The notes: generated by a model not told the origin, from the letters alone. A stretch of DNA of 64,000 nucleotides from Lepisosteus oculatus (GCF_040954835.1 NC_090711.1:3727501-3791500); one strand, 5' to 3'; shown: positions 35,036 through 49,726, numbered from the stretch's first letter. Made by a program: numbers and translations.

Positions 35036-35470
35036 CTCTCTTGGTTTACCGAGGCATACGTCAGAATCTCACAACACTATTTTCTGCATTTTCTACATTG
35101 TATGGGCGACAGGGCCTTCTCCTGCTATGCCCCCAAGCTCTGGAACTCTTTACCCAAGGATATTAGAGAGTCACCTTCTCTAAACTCCTTCAAATCCAGA
35201 CTCAAAACTTTCTTCTTCAGTAAAGCCTTTACTTAACTGGTTCCATTCTTCACCCCTCTGCTCTTCTTAATACCATCTTCCACGGTCTCCTCTATTGTTA
35301 TTGTTGTATTGTTGTAATTATAATTGTGTCCTGTCTTGTGAAATTTTCTTATTTATTGTTGTAGTCTTCTTATTTATTGTTATTGTCATCCTGTAAAGCG
35401 CTTTGAGAAGCCACCTTTAAAGGCGCTATATAAAATAAAGTTTATTATTATTATTATTATTATACTATTT
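35036..35470 (+). mobile_element. 3' end of a LINE retrotransposon: reverse-transcriptase C-terminus plus 3' UTR
   Basis: From about 35105 to the TAA at 35234-35236 one frame reads GDRAFSCYAPKLWNSLPKDI and then RESPSLNSFKSRLKTFFF, the usual end of ORF2 in L2/CR1/Rex1-type LINEs. It is followed by an AT-rich 3' UTR and the conserved tail gcgctttgagaagccacc, then gcgctatataaaataaag, ending in a (TTA)n run. It is a 5'-truncated dead copy. Confidence 0.8.
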
Positions 35471-38400
35471 TCCCCCAACCCACCCCTCCTCTATCTCCCC
35501 TCTCCCACTCTCCTTTTTTACATCTACACAGCCATCTGCACCGTGTGGACGCAGGCCTACTACCTGCTTTGTGAGGCAGTAGCTGTGACACTGTCCCCCA
35601 TGCAGGTCTTGTTGTTAATGAGAAGAATTCCTGTCCCATACTGCAAAGCTGCCATGCAAATAAAGAAAGTAGCTTCTATGTTTGGTGGTTTTGGTTTCTA
35701 GGAAAGCCTAGAACTGTGCACTCGATGAACTAGATGATTCAGGAAATCGCTCAGTTAATTAGGCAATCAATTTGCTGTGCTACAGACTGAAATTGTGTTG
35801 GCACCAGACCTGCACATTGATTGCACCAGGAGCCTTTACAAAGTACAAGAAAATCTCTTTATAGTTTCATCCTAAATGGTGGTAGCTAATATTTCATGGG
35901 AGTTGACTGTTTTGACATGGGATATGAAGACTTATTATAACAGATGGACTTCAATAGCTATGTATACCCATTGTCTTAAATCAAGAAATAGGTATGCATA
36001 CCCACTGTCATAAATTAGTTTATCTGAGCACAGTTTAATCAGTGAGTGCCCACTCAGCTTAGAAGAGGCACCATTGTCAAATTAGTATTTAAATTAACAC
36101 GTCAAACAAAATTTGTTGCACATAATACATTTGTGAAAGTAATGTATTTGAAGGGTGTTGTGTATTTCATTTTGTGCTTGAAAGTCTCTTATCACGTCTA
36201 CAGTTACACTTCATTGAAAAGTATTCTGAGGACAGTATGCGTTTCACTCCAATGGCCTATTAGGCTATTTTCATTGGTCACTTTGTGTTGAATTTTGTCT
36301 GCGTTGCTCCTGCCATTCTTTGAGGGAAGATAAGAGTTAAAACGCTCTTCTCTGATGTAGAGCTCAGTCGTTTGAGCATCGGAGTCTGGGGCCTTTGTAT
36401 AATCAGGACGAAGCCTTACTTTTATCCATTGTCAGATTTTAGTTGTTGTAAAGTTGCGCTTTGATCTTTCCTTGAGCCGCTCTGTAAAAGCAAGAGAAAT
36501 TTGTCCTAAACCAATTTTTTCATAGAGGAGTCAGATAATTTAGACTTTAGAAAAACAGGAAAGTTGATAAACAGCACCATGGTTAGTAAAACTGTCAGCA
36601 TTACGTAAGAATGCTACAAATGAGAGGAAGTCATTCAATCCATCTAGCTCATTTGTTTTTATTCATACATTCATACTGATGTCACTGTGGAGCGGGTATT
36701 AATAGCTGCACAGAACAAGCGATAGAGATGATGCATTTTACAGGGAAAATTATATGTTTGCTTTTTAACTAAGAACTTAAACTTCATTTGAACTGTTCGA
36801 TCCCATACTAGGAAAGAAATTCTGTGATGTTTTGAATTCCTCCTCATAATCTGAAATTTCACGATATTTTGGGGGGTTTCTTCAGACAAGATGAATTATG
36901 TGAACGTTTTAAATGCACGGATAAACTTTAGCTTCATACTCGCTCAGACCCATTACAACAGCGTGTTAAAACTGAATTGATAGTTCTTGATTAGGATTCT
37001 CTCGTATTCAGCATTCCAGGATGATCCGGTTGTATTGTCCATCAATCCTAGTTGTTCTATAGCTTCCCGAAGGAGGATTTTTCAGGAAACCGTTGCAGAA
37101 TTCATCATTCTTTTTGAAGAATTACTCAAATGACAGTTGAATGAACCCTAAATTTAGTGAAAATAACATTTCAGTATTTCATTTTATTAATTCTGTTTTG
37201 TTCTACTAACAAATAAGACACATTTATTTTATAACCTCATTTTAAGTTATTGGAGAGGTATTTTTCAATGATCACAGGTATTCCTTAAAAGCAGACAGAA
37301 GCTGAACGAGATTCCAGGCCCTGGCTGTAAGGTGTGACTATGTACCTATGGACTCATTGAACGCATTTGTCCAAAGGCTGTCCTGTAAAGAGTATAACAG
37401 ATCTCAAAACTGCTTATTAGAGGCTTTGATGTGCTTTAAAAGCTCAATGGTTTCTGCTTTGTATCGCAGGTTACAGTGACAATTGTTTATTAGTTTTGAA
37501 ACTGCTTAAATCGATGTCAAACATTCGCTGCGTTGCGAAAAAAAATGTTTATGGCTTTTTATCGCGGTTTATTTAAGTGCGCATGTTTGGCAATGTAACA
37601 TTAAATGTAACAGAAATGGACCACCCAGTCACCATTATTGAAATTAGAACATTGATTTATAAGGTGTTTAGGACTTTTTTACTTGATTGAAAGACAGTCT
37701 GCAGTGACCTACGGAAGGCACTGCGCTTTGATTCATTTAGCCTAAATTATAAACCTATTTAAAAGTGAGTTGCGTGGGGGATTAATGTTAAATAGGTGTA
37801 ACTAGTAATCTGGTAGATTGCAGGATATTTTGATTTATTTCAACATAAAAGGAACTGGTTTGCCAGGTACAAAAACAACTTTTGTACGGAAAAGTTAAAA
37901 TGGTAAAAACAAGGGCTACTGAAATTCTCACGGGCACGTAATTGGCTTTGCTTGTTTTCAGTTCCACCAGCCTTTAACAATCTGCTTTTTCTTTATGCGT
38001 AGCTGGTAACCAGCAGACTAACGGTCCCTTCCTCAGTGCAGCGATTGTTATGGCATCGGTGTTGCTGTGATTTTAACAACGGATTGTATTGCACATTCTG
38101 TGAAATGGATAGAATATTCAGACCAATCTGTTCCTGTCATCGCAACGCAAGCATTCCCAGGTTTTTCAAATATATGCGGCGGGCGGCGGTAAGTAGTCAT
38201 TCTCCCAAAAATTCATTTCGTCATTCCTCGCCTCTTCAAGACTCGTCAATCTTTCTTGGTAAATACTAACTGCATTTGCCATTCAAGGGTTAAAACTGAT
38301 AAACTCTGTTTATTTCTATCAGTCCTGTTAAAAAATCAAATCTATTTTTCCCCCAATAGATTTGGAATGCTCTGGAGGGAGCACCCAAGTAAACGGATTG

Positions 38401-38769
38401 ACTGTTTGGTCAGTCAGTCGTTAATCAACATTAAGCCCTTTTTTTCCCCAAGTTACCTTTGGTATCTTAGGTATTTTATTGGGTAAGGCCGAAGAGCGCA
38501 AATTCGCTGTTCCAGCTTTAGAAAGTGACTTGATCCTAAAAGCTGGAGGAATGTCAGACCGTTCTCTTTCTCCAGAACAAAAAAAAAGTGCGTTTATCTG
38601 CGAGTGAAAGGGGGGAAAAAAAAACTCGAGTTGTACGTTGAAAATAACCTGACTTTGTTGCTTCTCTCAGACCTATCCCGCACATTTTTTTTTCTTGCTG
38701 GTATTTAATTTTTAGACTTTTCTTATCTGTTCATAAGAGGGTAAGAAAACACTGGGTCGGCTTCGAATA

Positions 38770-39080
38770 CATCTACATTTAATTGCCTAATTACTTTCTA
38801 GCAATCTGTTTAATATCACTGCAGTCATGGCTATAAACACTACTGCAGAGCACATCCCTTTAAAGTCTGATTGATCTTTTCCTATCCAAGACGATTCCAG
38901 GATAGATGGACACGCTGACTGGCAATGCTCTGCAATCAGGCCTAATGGCCTTATAAATTCTCTCAGATCATCAGAGGGGAATGAAGCCGTAATATTCAGA
39001 TGGTTGCTCTGGGACATCAGCCATCTCTTTCGTCTTTCTTCATTGTTTACGTCAACTTTCTTCTGATTTAATAGCATAAC
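38770..39080. promoter_or_regulatory. Candidate conserved non-coding element
   Basis: Repeat-free complex sequence with cctaattac near 38790. An open minus-strand frame across it has no recognisable domain and is probably chance. Candidate for comparative testing. Confidence 0.22.
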
Positions 39081-40189
39081 AAGAAGACTTCTCTTCCTGT
39101 TAATGAGCGGGCTAATATGTTTTTTGACATTGATATTCGTTTGGGTGCCCTCAGAGGCTGTGTTTTTTTTGTGGTGGTGGTGGGGGTAAACTTTAGGACA
39201 CACTTCGCTCTGTTAGCATAACTCGGCGGTTGAATGATTACTGGAAAAGAAGAACAGATCCTTTTGCTGAATTTCTGGCGATTGTTAGTGGGAACTTCTG
39301 GACTCTGTTTAAAGCACTGTAAGGCATTAACCTTGTCAAGAATCGTTGAAAACACCACGGTGGGCAAAACGGCCGAAACGAAATGTTAAACTAAATAACA
39401 GGCTGATTTAGTGCACTGCGGACAAACCACACAGGTAAGCGTGTTGTCCATCGGGCGGCGCAGCACATCCTGAGGATGGATTGACTGAGGCGTTACATTT
39501 TGTGCCTAACAAATATTCTCGGGCGTGAGTGATAAATCGATAAGAAGGATTCAGAGTCGGGTGAAGCCCGAGAAGTGACTCCACAGACATCGGATTTCAT
39601 CCGTTCCTTATTTAACTAAATTGTGGACTCAGTTCTTTGCAGGGCCTGACGATGAATAGAGCTATGCTTCCTATTTTCTGATATTTTCTGTTTTAAAGTT
39701 TTTGAAGGCTAGAATTGCACAGCCGTGCGCTCTCTGAGATATTCTCTCTGAACCCAGAGAGACGGACTGCCAGCCGAGTTTCTTTCCTGTGTCTCGGCGA
39801 CAGGCACCAGCTCACTCGCGGGGTCTGAGAAAAGGCGGCTTTTGTGACTGACGGAGCCCAACTGTGGCTGCTAGTTCGTGATGCGAGCCGTAAATCAGGT
39901 GCTATTAGCCGGGGGTGTGATTTAAGAAGAAGGTTCACTCCCCTGCCTCACGCAAGACATTTTGTCTCCAGCGCAGAAGCACTCGGTCATTTACAAAAGC
40001 CTGTCTTACAGCAGGTCACCGCCGAGGTGAAAGAGCTTTTGATTTCAAGGCACTATATCTTTTTCAAGGAGGGGAGGGGAGGAGGGGTGTGGGTGGGGAA
40101 GTTAACATCTGCCTCACTTAAACACACGTGACTTTAAAAAGTTTTTTTCCTTCCCTTCGCCCCAATCACAGCCTACACATTCTCCGTGA

Positions 40190-40460
40190 TATATGTTATC
40201 CTAATGCTTTTCCCCAGCTCCAGTCCAGAGCCATTATTGTAAATGAAGATGGATACGGTCATTTTGCAGTTGTAGTAATTTATTGGAGGTAACCCCTTTC
40301 ATGTTTGGCAGCAGACGTCAGCATTATTTATAAGAGAGGGATTATAACTCGCTGAGTCCGAAGAAGTGTTCTCTGGATGAGGCCATGAAATTTGACAAGG
40401 TTATCCTGCTCTTCTTCAGCCCGTAATTAAAGTCTTCTCCGGGCTGCGATTTGTCGACAT
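40190..40460. promoter_or_regulatory. Candidate conserved non-coding element
   Basis: Repeat-free complex sequence with tttattgg, gcattatttataag and cgtaattaaag motifs, in the longest recognisable repeat-poor part of the interval. Function is inferred only from texture and position. Confidence 0.25.
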
Positions 40461-43400
40461 ATTTTAATGTTGTTGGGGTTTTTTTTTGTGTGTGTCAAGA
40501 ATGTGTGACATTAAAAAAAAAAAACACCCAGAGACGTTGGTTGGCCTGTGTTCACCGACTTGTTCAGAGGGTTTCTTTCTAGATCCTTTAGTTGAGTTTT
40601 AAAGATTTCTATTAATCCTTTATTGCGTGCCCACCTTAAATTCCCACCCAGAAGACATAAATCGCGGCGAGCAAGGTTTGAGAGATGAGCACTAGTTTCA
40701 TAAAGTTCAGTAGTTTATATAAACGGAAGCTGTAATCACAATACACGTATGCTACAGTAATAACTATTGTAATACTCTCGGTGGAGATTTGATCCCCAGG
40801 CACGGCACGGCTGCGACACCTGTTTGTCTTCCAGAGACCGACGAGCTTCATCACGGGCGCGCAGGCCACGCGTGTCGGGGCCTTCAGGTAGAAAGCTAGT
40901 GTGAAAGTCGCTGCTTGTTCTTTTTCCATCCCTCGGTTCAAGAGGCGGACTGTTAACTTTGTCTTTTCTGGACTGTATTTCCGAGTGCAGTTGTGTTCTG
41001 TTAATCCCGGAATGCATTATCAAATTAAAATGCCCCATGCTTAAACGCCAGCAGTCCGATTGTTTTTTTTTACCGCGGCCCTTGATTTATCATTTGTGAC
41101 AACACGCGGATGTCACCCCCTTTTTCTGCCTTCCGGGTCCCCCACCCCCCAAAAAAACCAAAGTTTAGAAAAAGTTATTTTTAACGCACAACCAAACAAA
41201 CCCGCAATTAACCTTATGAATCAACCCATAATTAACGAGCCTTCTGTACGGGTGCATCAACAGCATTAACAGCTCGCTTATTTTCACGTCCAGTACTTTT
41301 TGTATCGCATAAAATAAAAGCGCATTAGCGTTTTGACGACTGCTAGTTTAATAGGGCCTTTAATGAGGAAAAAGAAATGCTTTTTTCAATCAAGGTCACT
41401 TACTCCGCCTAGGACAGCCTGTTTTCTTTAGCCTTTCGAGAACCGAAACTTCGTAACACCTACGGCCGGGCAATATTGTTATACAGGTTTATTTTTGGAA
41501 AACCTCTACAGTCTTAATGGTCCCTCAAGTAGAACCCGAGGTGGCGTTTCTAAATAAACGCCTGAAGGTTAGAACAGTCTGCAGTAAGTAAACAACTGCG
41601 GCGAGAACAATATTAAAAGGAAGGCAAAAAAAAACACCCCCTTGCCAAGATCCTATTATATGCAGAACTGACTAACCACTTCCAGTCCTCTCCTTTGTAT
41701 TGTGAATGATGGAAGTTCAGACATTATCGAGCCGAGTCCCACTCCGGCAAGCATAAATCACGGCCAGCCGGTGTTTGACAACACAGCTCCTTGAGGCTCG
41801 TGGGTGGCCCCCGAGTACCTGCTCACTGAAGGCTCTCTGCAGTGTTTGTAAGACTGCTGCAGGATGTCCTTGTATGTCCCGGACCCAGGCCCAGACTCCC
41901 AGGGGCTCTGATATAGCGGGGCTGTGTGAATGAAATACAGGCAAAGAGGCTGTGCTGATTTAAAGACCATGGACGCACCAGATGAATATGTCAATATAAT
42001 GTGCACTGTTACGGTGAATGATAGGGTAATATCCTTACCTACGTGCTCTAAACGATAAGGTACGGATAAATGAAACAGACCGAGATAACCACACAAACTG
42101 ATCCATTCCTAAGCCAGTGCAGTTAATTTGTTAAATAACATTAATTCGCTTTAATGTCACTTAACCTCTCCCCAAACTGCGTAACTGAAGTGCCGGCAGG
42201 GGGAGACATATCGTTTCCAGATACACTCGAATGTAAAATGACGCTTTTTCTTACACTGTACAGTTTCCGAATTGATACGGTCCAGGCAGCGATATATCGC
42301 AAACATTGTGAAGCCCCGCCAACAAAACAAAAAGGCATGAAATGTCGGTATTTTCGAACTACATGGTTATCTGGAACAGTTATGATGTTTTTCCATACAT
42401 CTGTTAGACCAGGGTACTTCTGCAGAGTGAGCACTTCTTCAAATTCAGCCTGAAGAGAGCTGGGCTGTCTCAGTGTGAAGAAAAGCAGGGGTCCCCAGTG
42501 CATGTCGGCGTTTGTTTAAGAGGGGCTCCTCACTGTTTAATTGAACACCAAATGAAATTCAAGGGTTAGTCCTGAAACCCTTCTGAACTGATTTCTTCCC
42601 TGAAACTGTTAAAGGAGATTTTATTTTATCCATAGAAACTCCAACTTGTCTTGAGCACATCACCTTTTTGTGAAACCCAGGAAACCTCACAAAGGTCCAA
42701 TTAACACCTTATTTTATTCAATTAAGGGACCAATTAAGCAGCGGAAAGCATTCAGCGAAGCGTCAGTCCAGATGGTTTGAAAAGCAGCTGACACTCAAGA
42801 AGCAGGGAGCAGTGCTTCAGAGCAGAGGGGATCTGTGCTCTGAAGAGATGCAATGTCTTGTTTGTTGAAGCCTGTTTCACTGCTACTGCATCCTGGACGT
42901 CACTGGACACCACTGTGGGCCATTCCTGAAGTGCCGTTTCTCTTTTGACTAATAACACTCATATTGTAGCAAAAGCCTGGGTTTATAATCACTATCAGGG
43001 GTACCCAGCAGGTCCTGTTCCTGAATGCTAACACACCTGCTGGTCTGTGAGCTTTTATTTACACAATCGAGCCTTTTGCTGCTTATATAATCTGGTTCAT
43101 TAGGATGGTTTGTTATTTATCGGCTCTTTATCATGTTGGAGGTTGCCTTTCAGCTTTGGAATTTTGTAAGTATAAGTGAAATCCCAAAGTTTTGGGTACA
43201 AAGCAAAGATGTCCAATATTCCAGTCGTGCTGCCTTTTGCGTTCAGTGATGCAGGTAATTAAGCTTGGCTGGAGTGAAAACCAGGAAGCGCAGGGTTCTC
43301 CAGGAGCAGCTCTGTGCCTGTGCTGCCCGGCTTTAGATGACAAGGAATGAGAAGGTGTCTTGTTTCCGATTCATCTCTCCCCCTCTCTCTGTAGGGTCTT

Positions 43401-43675
43401 GTGTAACAGAGCACGGTGACATCGTCCCCCTCAGAACCCTGGACAGTGTCGAGCTCTGCTGCGGCTCCCTCTTGTGGCGGGCTGTCCAGCGGAGGGCACT
43501 GTGAGCACTCTGAGCCCACAAGCGACCAGGATTGCAACCTGGCAGGATCTAGTTTGACTGCGCTTCAGTCCTGCACTCTTGCGCTGTCCAACATGTCTTC
43601 GAACCCAGGACACAGTAACTCCAGCTCCTACTCTCCCAGTTCAGTTCAAGGATTTGTAGGATGAGCCACTGCAAT

Positions 43676-43830
43676 GCAATGCACCATCATCTTCATCACC
43701 ACATCGCTTTCGATAACTGCTATTCCAATTCAGGGTCACGGCACACACACTCACACCAGAGCCAGTTTTCCCAGAAGCCAATTTACCCGCCAGCATGTCT
43801 TTGGACTGTAGGAGGAAATCGCTCTTGAAT
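43676..43830 (-). repeat. Fragment of the same tRNA-headed repeat, opposite orientation
   Basis: 'ttccaattcagggtcacgg', 'cacacactcacaccagagcc' and 'agcatgtctttggactgta' are the reverse complement of the central part of this fish repeat family. Confidence 0.65.
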
Positions 43831-44583
43831 GACCTTTCCATTAAAACACTTTCACAAGCACCATCAGAATGTAAACATTAACAGTCAACTAATTAAAACA
43901 TAAAGGCCAGTACAATAATAAATGGCTGTCCTCTTATTGCTCTGTGTAAAGTTATGTCTGCTTTAAGTGATCTTATCATAATATCAACATGTTAAGGGAA
44001 GTAGTTTACAGTAGTTACTATGGCTAAAGTGGCACCAGTTGTTTTACAAGCTGTGAACCATTGAATTTTAAAATATTTTGTAATTAAAGAAATATGGATT
44101 ACATTACATTAAAACTAAATTCTGTTTACATAACACTGGGGAGTATTTGCAGGCTGACACGAAAGAAAAAAAGCCTGACAAATTTTTATTAACAATAGCT
44201 TGATTTTCTACTTCCTTAAATTCCTTATGTCTGGAAAAGCTTCAAAAACTGGAAATGGTTTTATGCACTTCCCCCAATACAGAATCGCCAACTGTCAATC
44301 AGATAATCAGCAAATTAAGTTAATTAAGCGCATGTCATGAATTTCTCAAGGGCACCTTTCCTCCACCTGTCTGACACGGTTCTGTTAAGACCCCTGCTCT
44401 GGCCTTTCTTATGCTAAAATATTGCTATATATCTTCATGCAATTAGATTGCAGTCATGCCTTACGTGATTTACGGATTGGCTTTTGTGGTATTCTTCAGA
44501 AAATATCCAGAACTCTGGGGCCCGAGAACTGACTCTGCATCGGCTCATAACTCCCTTTCTTTGTTGTGTGTGCTGTTGCACTT

Positions 44584-44740
44584 TAATAATAATAGTAGTA
44601 GTAGTATAATTCTAATATATAATAACCAATTACTAATATAATAATAATAATTTATTATTATTATACTAATTATAAGTAGTATAATTATACTAATTATAAG
44701 TAGTATAATTATACTAATTATAACCATAATTATTATTTTA
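44584..44740. repeat. AT-rich microsatellite and 24-bp minisatellite
   Basis: TAA/TAG triplet runs lead into a 24-bp unit starting 'actaattataagtagtataa', repeated about 2.5 times at 44665-44723 without change. Almost pure A+T. Confidence 0.9.
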
Positions 44741-47700
44741 TCATCATTAAAAGAGGATTACAGACAGAAGGAAGAAAACTCAGTTATTGATGTTTTAGAC
44801 AATAAAGACCTAAATGAGCCAATTATGTTCATAAGTAACCAATTTATCTGAATCACTGAAGTCTGAATCAATGGAAAATCTTGTATTTTGCTTCCTGTCT
44901 TCATCAATAATATTGCATAAACATTTATGCAACAATATTTTCAAAGCTATTTGCAGTTGTGCATAAATCTAGCCTTTCTTTGAAGCCTTATCAGTGCGAG
45001 GTTATTAGGGTGCTTTTAAGTAGGCTGACATAATCCAGGTTCAATCGTTTTGTGGAGACTTCGACTTTTACAAGATCCCTGTTGCAAACATACGTCTGTG
45101 CCCTTCCAATCAATGAAAAGAAAAGGAGCAGAATGCATTTCCTGTTAATCATGGTGTCTCTCAAACTGACAGCTCAGGTGCAAAACATTTCTTATGAGGT
45201 TTGCATGTCATTGAGAGAGCCCCATTTTATCACACTTTGCACCCCTGTAATCCAACTAAAGAACCTCAACGTTTAACATTATAACGTTACATTATGCAGA
45301 TTCCTTCATGAACTCTCAATGATAGCATGATAGACAGAGAGAACTCCATGCTATTCTGGTTTTCTGCATCACACTTACATCATACTTATATTCAGCACCA
45401 GCATTAAGGTCTGAGGGTAAGATAAGCTTTTGTAGGCTATGGTAACCTTAACCAACATTAAAGAACATAACTGTTTTCAAAACCATAAATTTCAGTGTAT
45501 GTTATGGTGTAACTCTTAATGTTTTTTTTTGTACCAATATATCATTTTGAGTGTCCCAAAGTCCTCACAGTTTCTCTTGTTGAATGTTCTTACTTGCAAT
45601 CTTTATAACAGTGCCTATTCTTTGTCCTTTAGAAATAATTGAAAAAAGCAGGTCGCACAGAGAGTGCATTATCAGTACATGTTGAAGGTATTTTCTATGC
45701 CAAAACTTTGGTTTGGTTTAAAAGACCATAAATATATGGAGTTAAGTGAGTGTGACAGTTGTTACAGGTGGATTTCCATTGTTATCTTTTTGAGTTTTGA
45801 TTATTGTCTTTTACTATGGACAAGAATATTACAAAACCTATAAATCAGGATGATCCATGTGAGCCATCTTCCTCATTGTTCTTTAAAAGCATTTCAAGTC
45901 TCTAGCATGAAAAGATTTCATCTTGGCCTGCATGCTTTATTTTATCATCTGGCCTTGAGGATTTTAGACAGCATATCCGAGCTGCAGAAGGTGGATTTTG
46001 CAAATGTGCACGGCTGCACCACAGATAAATGAGATCCTTTCTGTAATGGAGACCTTGAAAAATGGCAGGTCAGTAACATGAGCACAAAGCATAGTCAGGA
46101 GACTCACAAAAACCAAGTCCAGGAACAGTTTTGCCCTGTTCAATAGCTCTGCCTCATTACTCAGGTGAGCATGGTTTCTAGTGAAAGGCTGAGTTTGCAG
46201 AACTGCCTTTGGGCAGAATTAGCAGTCATGCGAGGATGGTGCTAGGCCCTCAGGTTTTTAGGAGAACGAGCAGGACAATTGTGTCAACAAAAGAGAAGCA
46301 CAAATTCCATTCTGTGTCAGCGTGGCAGAAACTGCGTTGCCATTTCTTCTGCTGCGAGTGTGTGCTTAGTAGCTCCTAGTAATAGAAAATACTTATGAGG
46401 CAAGTGGGGGAAAAAAAAGATATTAAAAAATGGTTTTCTCCTCGTTGGCAAACCAGAGAAGGAATGCCTTATCCTTTTTAGGTAAAGAAATGGCTACACT
46501 TGGCAACATTTTCAAAACCAATGCATTATGGAGGGACAAGGTAGTGTGTGTGGTTTATCTCATCGTTCCCAGACATTGTAGAATACATTCATCCTGGTAC
46601 AGTTTTTGTTTGCATTAGTTACTCTTGAGTTTTGCAATTCAAACAATAGGTCCACATTCTTTTGCAGTACGTTCTGCCTGTAAATGCTATGTGCCTACTT
46701 CTCCTTTTTACTAGTTACACCTTGTACCACCTTTCATTTCAGATCGGATCCCAGTACAACTTCTGCAATGTTCAAATGGAACACAAAGAAGAACTGAAAT
46801 GATGTGTGTGCACTGGCAACTCACTCCGTCCTTTTAACAATCCCAGCTCTGGCATATGAGTCGCAACGTCCTGAATCGAATGGGGAAAAAACACACAAAA
46901 CAGATTGGAAGTTGTTGATCTTCAACCTTTGACCTTTGGCCCCGAGAAACTCTCCATTATTAGACTCAGGTCCACATAGCAGCCTATCTTTTGAAGTTTT
47001 GCTTTTAATCTCCTTAAAAAACAAACTCCCCCAGAAATCACAAAATGAGAAGCTACAACTGAAAGGTTAACGTCAGAATATCAGCTTGATGCATCTATGT
47101 CACTCTTGGTCCAGTGTGATAAATGCATAAAAACCTGCTTTAGTGAATCCATTCATCCCCTTGACCCAGGGTCACTGAGGGTCAGGCAGCTCAGACAGGT
47201 TGAAATTAATATGTTGGTGCCTAATGACCAGGAAACAGAACAAACACAGGAACCCAAATGAGGAAAACATGTCACCTAACCTTTTTTTTCTGTTGCGGTC
47301 GATCTCCTGAGTGATAAACACTGACATGCCTGCCTGTGCATATTTGGCATTCCTCTTGCACAACATAACTCAAATATTAAAAAGGGACATTTACAGTGTG
47401 AGTGGTTTGAACAAAGACAAGCTGTCCACTGGAAGAATTTATAGTTTCTCAACATTTTTCACCATTGCTCCGTTGGCGATTATTGGAGCGGTTCTGTCTC
47501 TTGCAACTTGCGATCTTTCGCCTGAGAGTGTGCAATCACTAATCACCAACATCCAAAACGTACTGCATCTTCTCTATTCGTTTTTGAAATTCAATGTCAG
47601 TCTGTACTCATTACAGTGTGACGGTGGTATCTAATTTTTTGTCAACCCAGCTTTTCTAGTTTGAGAATCGGGAAATCTTGGAAGACATCATTGTGTGATG

Positions 47701-48268
47701 ATTCACCTGCTTTCTACTAAATGCTTCACACTAGCTCTTCTTACTTGAAAAGAAAAGACATAGATTATTGAGGACACTGGTGGTTGTGGTTGGGCTTTCT
47801 ACTTTAAAATCGAATGAATATTTGAATTACTGTCTTCGAACTGAACTCTTATTTGTACCAATTAAATCTCTGCTGGCATTCACAACTCTGTCCCAGGGAT
47901 TTTGAAACGTACCAATTTGGTGAGAGCGTTCATATGAGGAACACAGATTCACGACATTCCACCACAAATTCTGGCCTTACCTGCAGAGCCACAAGCATGT
48001 GTCGACAAAAGAATCATCTTAATCTTTCATTCCTTAAAAACAATATATAAAATTAATAATTTACCAACACACTTCAGGTAGAACGGTTCCATAGACTATG
48101 ATAACTAATCATTAGTAAAGCTAAGATGAAAACTCTGGGGTCTCGTTTGATCTGGGAGTGAATGAGAAAATGTCTTAATGGAGTAATTCTCAACTATACC
48201 CAACTGACTTGTTTCCTAACTTATTAGCTCTGACCTCTACCTCAACTTTCTTAGTGTAATGTGCATAG

Positions 48269-48560
48269 CAGGGGTCTCCAGCCTTGGTCCTGGAAAGCCA
48301 TAATGCTCTTAATCCTACAGGTCACCCATTTTAAAGATTTGCAACACCGGTAAGGTACTGAAGAATCAAGCAAGTAATCTGTTCAATTAATAGAACTCTG
48401 GTCCTTAGGGTGGGGAGTTCTTTGATTTTAGTCCCAAACGACCTCTTAATTGCTTGACCAAATTGCTTGTGTAATTGATCACAATGGAATTGGTCCTTCA
48501 ATGGTAGCCTACAAAACCCTCTGGATTTGGGCTTCCCAGGACCAAGGCTGGAGATCTCTG
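48269..48560. mobile_element. MITE-like non-autonomous DNA transposon
   Basis: A 292-bp unit with terminal inverted repeats of about 31 bp (48269-48299 and 48530-48560, 28 of 31 positions matching), starting CAGGGGTCTCCAG and ending in the near complement. No coding capacity. A clear target-site duplication is not visible, so the superfamily (hAT-like is a guess) is unassigned. Confidence 0.7.
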
Positions 48561-49726
48561 GTATATACTGTAGGCTGCTTAGAAATGTTGTTAGTTTAAT
48601 CAATTTTCTCTATGAGAACTGTGCAGAGGGGCAATGGAATTCTGCACTGATACTTGTGAAACCGTGCAAAGCACATGGTCAGTGGCAGTGCACTTTTGAA
48701 GGCACTACAATCATAGTGTCCACCAGTTTTATACACTAGGAACATGCAGCTTGTCCCTTGTAGATTGGTGATGTTTCCACTCTTGGCTTTTGATGTTCAT
48801 TAAAAGGTACTGTATATGTGTGTGTGCCAAATTTCTTTGTCCGCAGTGCATGTTATTTTATGACTTGTGTGAATATGCTAACTAACTTTCTAAGCACCCA
48901 AAATGTTTCTGGATTGAGAAACGTGACACGTTCAAAGTCCTCGTGCAGACCAAATTTACGTTTGAAACTCCCCTAACCAAACAACTTCCCAGGGCCCCGA
49001 TTCAGACCTTGAAAACTGTTTGAATAGTTTTTTTGCTCTTTTTCCAAGGGTGGAAGTGAAATGAGCTATTTGGATTTGCTGGTGTCACGAATCCTGTTTT
49101 GCCAGTTTTTTAAGATTACTGCAGAACTGGTAAAGTTACTTTGAACAGGCTCTGCCTCAGTTCCAGTTGTGTGCCGCACTGAGGCCAAACTGCTCTGACA
49201 GGTTCTCAGAGACACACGGAGCTGCTTGGGTGTGTGACTGTGAGTCTGTGGATCTTTTAAGGTTCTCCGGGCCTTTCTTTTCGTCTTCCTTAAAAATGAA
49301 TGGAGGAGTGGACCAGAATTTTGGAAAAAACTAACCAAGGGGAGAACTGTCAGGTAAGTGAGCCATATTTATTTTCTTCCCCTCTCCTGGAGTAGACCAG
49401 TCCAGTCTGACAGCAAGTAGAAAGCTCACGTGGACCTAAACTCTGAACTGTGTTGCTGTTAGGAAAACAGTGGGGTTTAGACATTTGGACACAGACCTCC
49501 ACAAGGAAAGATCAAACCATTCTGATAGATGCCCCAAACTCTAATTTAGTAACAGATGGTATCCTTCACAGTGATAAAGGGGCTAATAAGACCACAAACC
49601 TGAAACTTTGAAGACTTGCACTGTCCTGTAGTGAGAGAGGATAATCTTTAATGTTTTTTTACAAAAATGACATCTCCGATTGTTTGACTCTAGAGCCCTG
49701 GAAAGTTAGAAAAGTGTGTTTTTGTG

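Noticed and set aside
38787-39203. 138-aa minus-strand open frame
   Set aside because: No recognisable homology; it overlaps a patch that looks more like conserved non-coding DNA than a gene.
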